From Streptomyces sp. ADI96-02 (GTDB lineage Bacteria > Actinomycetota > Actinomycetes > Streptomycetales > Streptomycetaceae), in assembly GCF_003846185.1 (NCBI RefSeq), contig NZ_ML123034.1, forward strand, positions 6,317,382-6,381,381: a stretch of DNA of 64,000 bases. Reading direction: 5' to 3'. The stretch's first letter is position 1. The number at the start of each line of letters is the position of its first letter. Positions 60,286 to 64,000 of this stretch are shown here, piece after piece. The position numbers were made by a program, and so were the translations under genes. Below the pieces are notes generated by a model. It searched no databases and was not told the origin of the DNA. It saw only the letters and a list, made by a program, of their open reading frames with translations.

Positions 60286-60366
60286 ATTTGAACAGCCGGT
60301 AGGCCGTCGCCCTTCCTCGGGCGCCCCCATCGCACCGGCACATCCCACAGCAGCACTGGAGTACCT

Positions 60367-61290
60367 ATGAAGCAGAGGTCGGCTTCACCGCCGCCAGTCA
60401 CGCCGGTCGTCCTCCGGCGGCGGCCGTTGCGGCAGCGGTTGACCGGGTGGGCCTTCGTCCTGCCCTTCGCAGTACCGTTCCTCCTGGCTGTCGTGGCCCC
60501 GATCGTCTACACCGCGGGCCTCAGTCTCTTCCAGGAACGCCTCATCGGCGGCGTGACGTTCGTCGGTCTTGACAACTACGGGGAGCAGCTGAGCGACCCA
60601 CGGTTCTGGGACGGGGTCGCACGGGTCGGCCTCTTCCTGCTCATCCAGGTGCCGCTCATGATGGGGTTCGCACTCGGTGCGGCGCTGGCCCTGGACAGCG
60701 CGCGGCTGTACGCCCCCGCGATCTTCAGGCTCGGCATCTTCCTTCCCTACGCCGTGCCGGGCGTGGTGGCCTCCCTGCTGTGGGGTTACATCTACGGGGC
60801 GCAGTTCGGTCTGGTCGGTGACCTCAAGGAGCTCTTCGACATCGCCCTGCCGGACCCGTTGTCGAGCACGCTCATCCTGCCGTCGATCAGCAACATCGGC
60901 CTGTGGCTCTACGTCGGCTACAACATGCTCGTCCTCTACGCGGCGCTTCAGTCCATCCCCTCGGAGCTGTTCGAAGCCGCCCGGATCGACGGAGCGGGCA
61001 CCTGGCACATCATCGTCGGCATCAAGCTGCCGGCCATCCGCGCGACCCTGGTCTTCACCACGATCTTCTCGGTGATCGGCGGGTTCCAGCTCTTCAACGA
61101 GCCCAACATCCTGCGAGCGATGGTGCCCAACGTGATCAGCACCGACTTCACGCCGAACATGTACGCCTACACGCTGTCCTTCGCCGGACAGCAGTACAAC
61201 AGCGCCGCGGCCGTGGCCATGATCATGGGCGTGGTCACCGCGGTGGTCGCCTTCACCGTGCAGCGGCGTGGCATGAAGGGGGCCGTGTGA
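60367..61290 (+). CDS. Sugar ABC transporter permease, MalF type
   Basis: A 307-residue inner-membrane permease with six spans, beginning LTGWAFVLPFAVPFLLAVVAPIVY. The cytoplasmic EAA loop that contacts the ATPase is EAARIDGAGTWHIIVGIKLP. It pairs with the next permease; the stop shares one base with the next start (TGATG). No ATPase gene is present, which is normal in streptomycetes where a shared MsiK-type ATPase serves many importers. Confidence 0.92.
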   Translation: MKQRSASPPPVTPVVLRRRPLRQRLTGWAFVLPFAVPFLLAVVAPIVYTAGLSLFQERLIGGVTFVGLDNYGEQLSDPRFWDGVARVGLFLLIQVPLMMGFALGAALALDSARLYAPAIFRLGIFLPYAVPGVVASLLWGYIYGAQFGLVGDLKELFDIALPDPLSSTLILPSISNIGLWLYVGYNMLVLYAALQSIPSELFEAARIDGAGTWHIIVGIKLPAIRATLVFTTIFSVIGGFQLFNEPNILRAMVPNVISTDFTPNMYAYTLSFAGQQYNSAAAVAMIMGVVTAVVAFTVQRRGMKGAV

Positions 61291-62243
61291 TGCTCACCCA
61301 GGACAAGTCGCCCGACGTCGGCCGGACCGCGGCGCCCTCCCAGGAACGCGCCGAGCCCCGGCGGGCCGTCGTGCGTCGTCGCGAGCCGCGCGAGAAACCC
61401 CGTCGGCAGCGCTCGGTCGCCCTGACCGTGCTGATGACGCTGCCGCTGCTCTACAGCCTGTTCCCGCTGGTCTGGCTCGTCATGAACTCCACCAAGTCGC
61501 TGGACGACCTGTTCTCCAGCTTCGGACTCTGGTTCGGCGACGACTTCGCCCTCTGGGACAACGTGGTCGGCGTCCTCACCTACGACGACGGCATCTACGG
61601 GCGCTGGTTCGCGAACACGCTGTTCTACGTCGCGCTGGGCGCGGGCGGCTCGACCCTCCTGGCGGCCCTCGCCGGATACGGCCTCGCCAAGTTCGACTTC
61701 CCCGGCCGCCGGGCGGCACTGGCCGTGGTGCTGGGAGCCGTTGCCGTACCGGGAACCGCGCTGGCCGTTCCCACCTTCCTGCTCTTCAGCCAGATGGGTC
61801 TGACGAACACTCCGTGGGGCGTCCTGATCCCGCTGCTCGTCACGCCGTTCGGACTCTTCCTCCTCTTCAGCTACGCCAACGAGGCCGTGCCGAACGAGGT
61901 GCTGGACGCCGCACGCGTCGACGGTGCGGGCGAGTTCCGCATCTTCTTCACCATCGTGATGCGGCTGCTGTCGCCGGCGCTCGTCTCCGTCTTCCTGCTG
62001 GAAGTGGTGGGCGCCTGGAACAACTACTTCCTGCCGCTCATCATGCTCAGCGACCCCTCGTGGTTCCCGCTGACCGTGGGCCTGAACCGGTGGAACGCCC
62101 AGGGCGCCAGCGCGGAGGGCGAACTCATCGCCAACCTCGTCCTCACCGGGTCCCTCATGACGATCGTCCCGCTGGTCATCGTCTTCCTCTTCCTTCAGCG
62201 CTTCTGGCGGGCCGGGCTCGCCGCCGGCAGCACGAAGGGCTGA
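61290..62243 (+). CDS. Sugar ABC transporter permease, MalG type
   Basis: A 317-residue permease. After a basic N-terminus (RREPREKPRRQRS) come about six spans, including ALTVLMTLPLLYSLFPLVWLV and LAVVLGAVAVPGTALAVPTFLLF. The EAA loop is LDAARVDGAGEFRIFFTIVM. It is coupled to the MalF-type gene and separated by 135 bases, with unusual repeats, from the binding-protein gene. Confidence 0.92.
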   Translation: MLTQDKSPDVGRTAAPSQERAEPRRAVVRRREPREKPRRQRSVALTVLMTLPLLYSLFPLVWLVMNSTKSLDDLFSSFGLWFGDDFALWDNVVGVLTYDDGIYGRWFANTLFYVALGAGGSTLLAALAGYGLAKFDFPGRRAALAVVLGAVAVPGTALAVPTFLLFSQMGLTNTPWGVLIPLLVTPFGLFLLFSYANEAVPNEVLDAARVDGAGEFRIFFTIVMRLLSPALVSVFLLEVVGAWNNYFLPLIMLSDPSWFPLTVGLNRWNAQGASAEGELIANLVLTGSLMTIVPLVIVFLFLQRFWRAGLAAGSTKG

Positions 62244-62248
62244 TGTCT

Positions 62249-62325
62249 GCCGGAGCGCTCCGGCGGCCCGCCGGATGTCCTCCGAGCGCTGAACGTCCGA
62301 GCGCTGAACGTCCGAGCGCTGAACG
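62249..62325. repeat. 16-bp palindrome plus three 15-bp tandem repeats, all centred on AGCGCT
   Basis: GCCGGAGCGCTCCGGC (62249-62264) is a perfect palindrome 6 bases after the permease stop. TCCGAGCGCTGAACG is then repeated three times without change (62281, 62296, 62311). All four units share GAGCGCT. They lie between the permeases and the binding-protein gene. Confidence 0.85.
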
Positions 62326-62378
62326 CCCCAACGGAACAGCTCGCGGACCCCACGAGAAACCAAGGAAAAGGAATCAAC

Positions 62379-63719
62379 GTGAACAGATGGTCGCGTCACC
62401 GCAGAACGACCTCCCTCCTGCTCGGCTCGGTGCTCACCGCGGTGACGGTGACGGCCTGCGGCGGCGGCGCCCAGGGCGGCTCCGAGCCCGAGTCCGTCAG
62501 TGAGAAGGAGATCCGGGCGGCACTGGAGAAGCCGACCGAACTGACCGTCTGGTCCTGGTCCGGAAGCCTGCCCGACGTCGCCGAGGCGTTCGAGAAGAAG
62601 TACCCCAAGGTCAAGATCAAGGTCGAGAACGTCGGCACCGCGGCCGAGCAGTACACCAAGCTCCAGAACGCGATCAAGGCCGGCAAGGGCGCCCCCGACC
62701 TGGCCACCGTCGAGTACAGCGCCATTCCCCAGTACGCGCTCTCGGGCGCGCTCGTCGACCTCAAGCGGTTCGGCTTCGACTCCCTGAAGGACGAGTTCAC
62801 CCCGGCCACGTGGGATTCCGTCAACGTCGGGGACGGCCTGTACGAACTGCCGCTGAACGCCGGTCCGATGGCGCTCTTCTACAACAAGAAGACGTTCGAC
62901 AAGTTCGACATCGCGGTGCCGACGACGTGGGACGAGTACCTGGAGGCGGGCAAGAAGCTCCAGAAGGCCGATCCCGAGTACTTCATCAGCGCGGACAACG
63001 GCAACGCGGGCCTCACCGAGAGCCTCATATGGTCCGCGGGCGGCAGGCCCTTCAAGGCGGACGGCGAGAAGATCACCGTCGACCTCCAGGACGCCGGGTC
63101 CAAGAAGTACGCCGAGAGCTACCAGAAGCTGCTCGACGCCAAGGTCCTCTCAGGAGTGGCGGGTTGGTCGAACGAGTGGTTCCAGGGCCTGGCCGACGGC
63201 AAGATCGCCACGCTCACGTCCGGGGCCTGGATGGCGGGCATCCTCAAGGGCAGCGTCGCCAAGGCGTCCGGTGACTGGCGGGTGGCTCCGATGCCCTCGT
63301 ACGACGGCGAGACCACCACATCCGTCAACGGAGGCGGCAGCCTCGCGATGACGGAGCAGAGCGACAAGAAGCTCGCCGCCGCCGCGTTCCTGCGCTACGT
63401 CAGCGCCGAGGAGGGCGCGGACATCACCCAGGCGACCGGTTCCTTCCCCGCCCGCGCCAAGGCGCTCGCGGCGGAGAAGTTCCTCGGCGCCGAGGACGAG
63501 TACTTCGGCGGCCAGGAAGTCAACCGCGTCTTCGCCGACTCCCTCGCCGCGGTGGGCGAGGGCTGGCAGTACCTGCCCTACGACGTCTACGCCATCACCA
63601 TCTTCAACGACAAGGTCGGCAAGGCGTACACGGGCGAGAAGACGCTCCAGGACGGTCTGAACGCCTGGGAGCAGGAACTGCTCAAGTACGGGAAGGACCA
63701 GGGATTCTCCGTCAACTGA
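62379..63719 (+). CDS. Sugar-binding lipoprotein of the ABC importer
   Basis: A 446-residue binding protein. The lipobox is TVTACG (Cys near residue 27) after LLLGSVLTAV. The mature protein shows ELTVWSWSGSLPDVAEAFEKK, DLATVEYSAIPQYALSG, LPLNAGPMALFYNKKTFDKF and GGGSLAMTEQS, typical of carbohydrate family 1 proteins. It is the last gene of the importer, which is unusual since the binding protein is often first. The start is the GTG at 62379 after AAGGAAAAGGA. The likely ligand is an oligosaccharide released by the GH43 enzyme. Confidence 0.93.
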   Translation: MNRWSRHRRTTSLLLGSVLTAVTVTACGGGAQGGSEPESVSEKEIRAALEKPTELTVWSWSGSLPDVAEAFEKKYPKVKIKVENVGTAAEQYTKLQNAIKAGKGAPDLATVEYSAIPQYALSGALVDLKRFGFDSLKDEFTPATWDSVNVGDGLYELPLNAGPMALFYNKKTFDKFDIAVPTTWDEYLEAGKKLQKADPEYFISADNGNAGLTESLIWSAGGRPFKADGEKITVDLQDAGSKKYAESYQKLLDAKVLSGVAGWSNEWFQGLADGKIATLTSGAWMAGILKGSVAKASGDWRVAPMPSYDGETTTSVNGGGSLAMTEQSDKKLAAAAFLRYVSAEEGADITQATGSFPARAKALAAEKFLGAEDEYFGGQEVNRVFADSLAAVGEGWQYLPYDVYAITIFNDKVGKAYTGEKTLQDGLNAWEQELLKYGKDQGFSVN

Positions 63720-63737
63720 CACGCACGGGAGCGGAAC

Positions 63738-63760
63738 GGGCCGCCGTCCCACGGCGGCCC
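63738..63760 (+). terminator. Perfect 10-bp hairpin after the importer operon
   Basis: GGGCCGCCGT (63738-63747) and ACGGCGGCCC (63751-63760) pair around a CCC loop, 18 bases after the binding-protein stop. Confidence 0.8.
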
Positions 63761-63867
63761 TCCTGCTCCCCGCCGTCACCCTGCCGGCCGAGACCGAACC
63801 GCGACTTCCGGGAACCAACAGTGCCTTACGGCGTGACTCCGTCCGAAACGAACCCTCCGGAGGACCG

Positions 63868-64000
63868 GTGCGGACAGCCCGCCCGTCCGGCCGGTACCGG
63901 CAGCGCCGCGGCCGGCCGATCGTGGGGGAGCGGTTCATGAGCGGCGACGCGGAGTCGAGCCGGCGCCCTTCCTCTTTCGGGGCCGATGGGTGGCGGACAG
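63868..64000 (+). CDS. Start of an unknown gene, truncated by the window edge
   Basis: An open frame runs to the end of the window from a GTG at 63868 (GGAGG 4-5 bases upstream) or, in the same frame, an ATG at 63937 (GGGGGAG 6-7 bases upstream). The visible residues end SSFGADGWRT. That ending recalls the FGTDGWRG start of phosphohexomutases, but 20 residues are too few to name it. Confidence 0.4.
   Translation, partial: MRTARPSGRYRQRRGRPIVGERFMSGDAESSRRPSSFGADGWRT

Overview
The window is chromosomal DNA of a streptomycete or very close relative. The evidence is a very high G+C content with strong third-position GC bias, GTG/TTG starts, many -10 boxes lying 6-7 bases before the start codon (leaderless transcripts), only two in-frame TTA leucine codons found, a DmdR/IdeR-type iron box, a complete ergothioneine operon, and actinomycete-specific families. 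I saw no rRNA, tRNA, IS element, integrase or CRISPR array; much of the window looks like chromosome-arm accessory content mixed with conserved metabolic blocks. All product names come from reading sequence motifs; no database search was run.

Layout. 1-441: C-terminus of an EAL phosphodiesterase. 445-4856: LysR regulator divergent from a three-gene menaquinone-type succinate dehydrogenase operon (sdhCAB). 4945-10952: UvrA-like ABC ATPase, LLM flavin oxidoreductase, HAD hydrolase, dodecin and an orphan sugar-binding lipoprotein. 11052-15539: ergothioneine operon egtABCD on the minus strand, translationally coupled, with a TTA codon in egtA. 15854-19459: LacI regulator, a small unknown protein, thioredoxin and a divergent pyridine-nucleotide oxidoreductase. 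19591-24195: an orphan RiPP-like Ser/Cys-rich peptide, then a four-gene plus-strand module (11-residue-repeat protein, Asp23/Gls24 protein, a protein with polyacidic and polybasic tails, SRPBCC protein with an acidic tail) resembling gas-vesicle accessory genes but without a shell protein gene. 24252-25987: ABC-2 exporter. 26192-31309: a secreted 1705-residue Rhs protein with a C-terminal papain-fold/deamidase-like toxin. 31451-35962: IclR regulator, an iron-box-controlled formyltransferase-ddaH operon, and an amidohydrolase. 36026-42078: universal stress protein, a second diaminopimelate-decarboxylase-like gene, a WecA/MraY-like protein, a phosphoesterase and a phosphopantetheinyl transferase. 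42194-44156: a histidine-phosphatase-fold protein without catalytic histidines, divergent from a cobalamin-riboswitch-controlled cbtB-cbtA cobalt transporter. 44343-45817: TPR protein and pirin.

46271-55090 is a compact terpene biosynthetic cluster: a dxs gene reduced by an internal in-frame deletion, ispG, a GGPP-synthase-like prenyltransferase and a class I terpene synthase form one plus-strand run; a P450 and an FAD monooxygenase lie on the minus strand; a second class I terpene synthase and an IclR regulator with a TTA codon follow. A near-ideal IclR-type palindrome sits between the P450 and the second synthase.

55231-64000 holds a YxxD-repeat lipoprotein, a membrane protein, a one-piece sigma-like/zinc-finger/transmembrane/CBM2 protein, and a carbohydrate-use locus (secreted GH43 enzyme divergent from an ABC importer of two permeases and a binding protein). 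Another gene starts at the right edge and runs off the window.

The strongest candidates for undescribed biology are the charged-tail/Asp23/SRPBCC module at 20227-24195 and the terpene cluster with its dxs fossil and probable bldA-dependent regulator.
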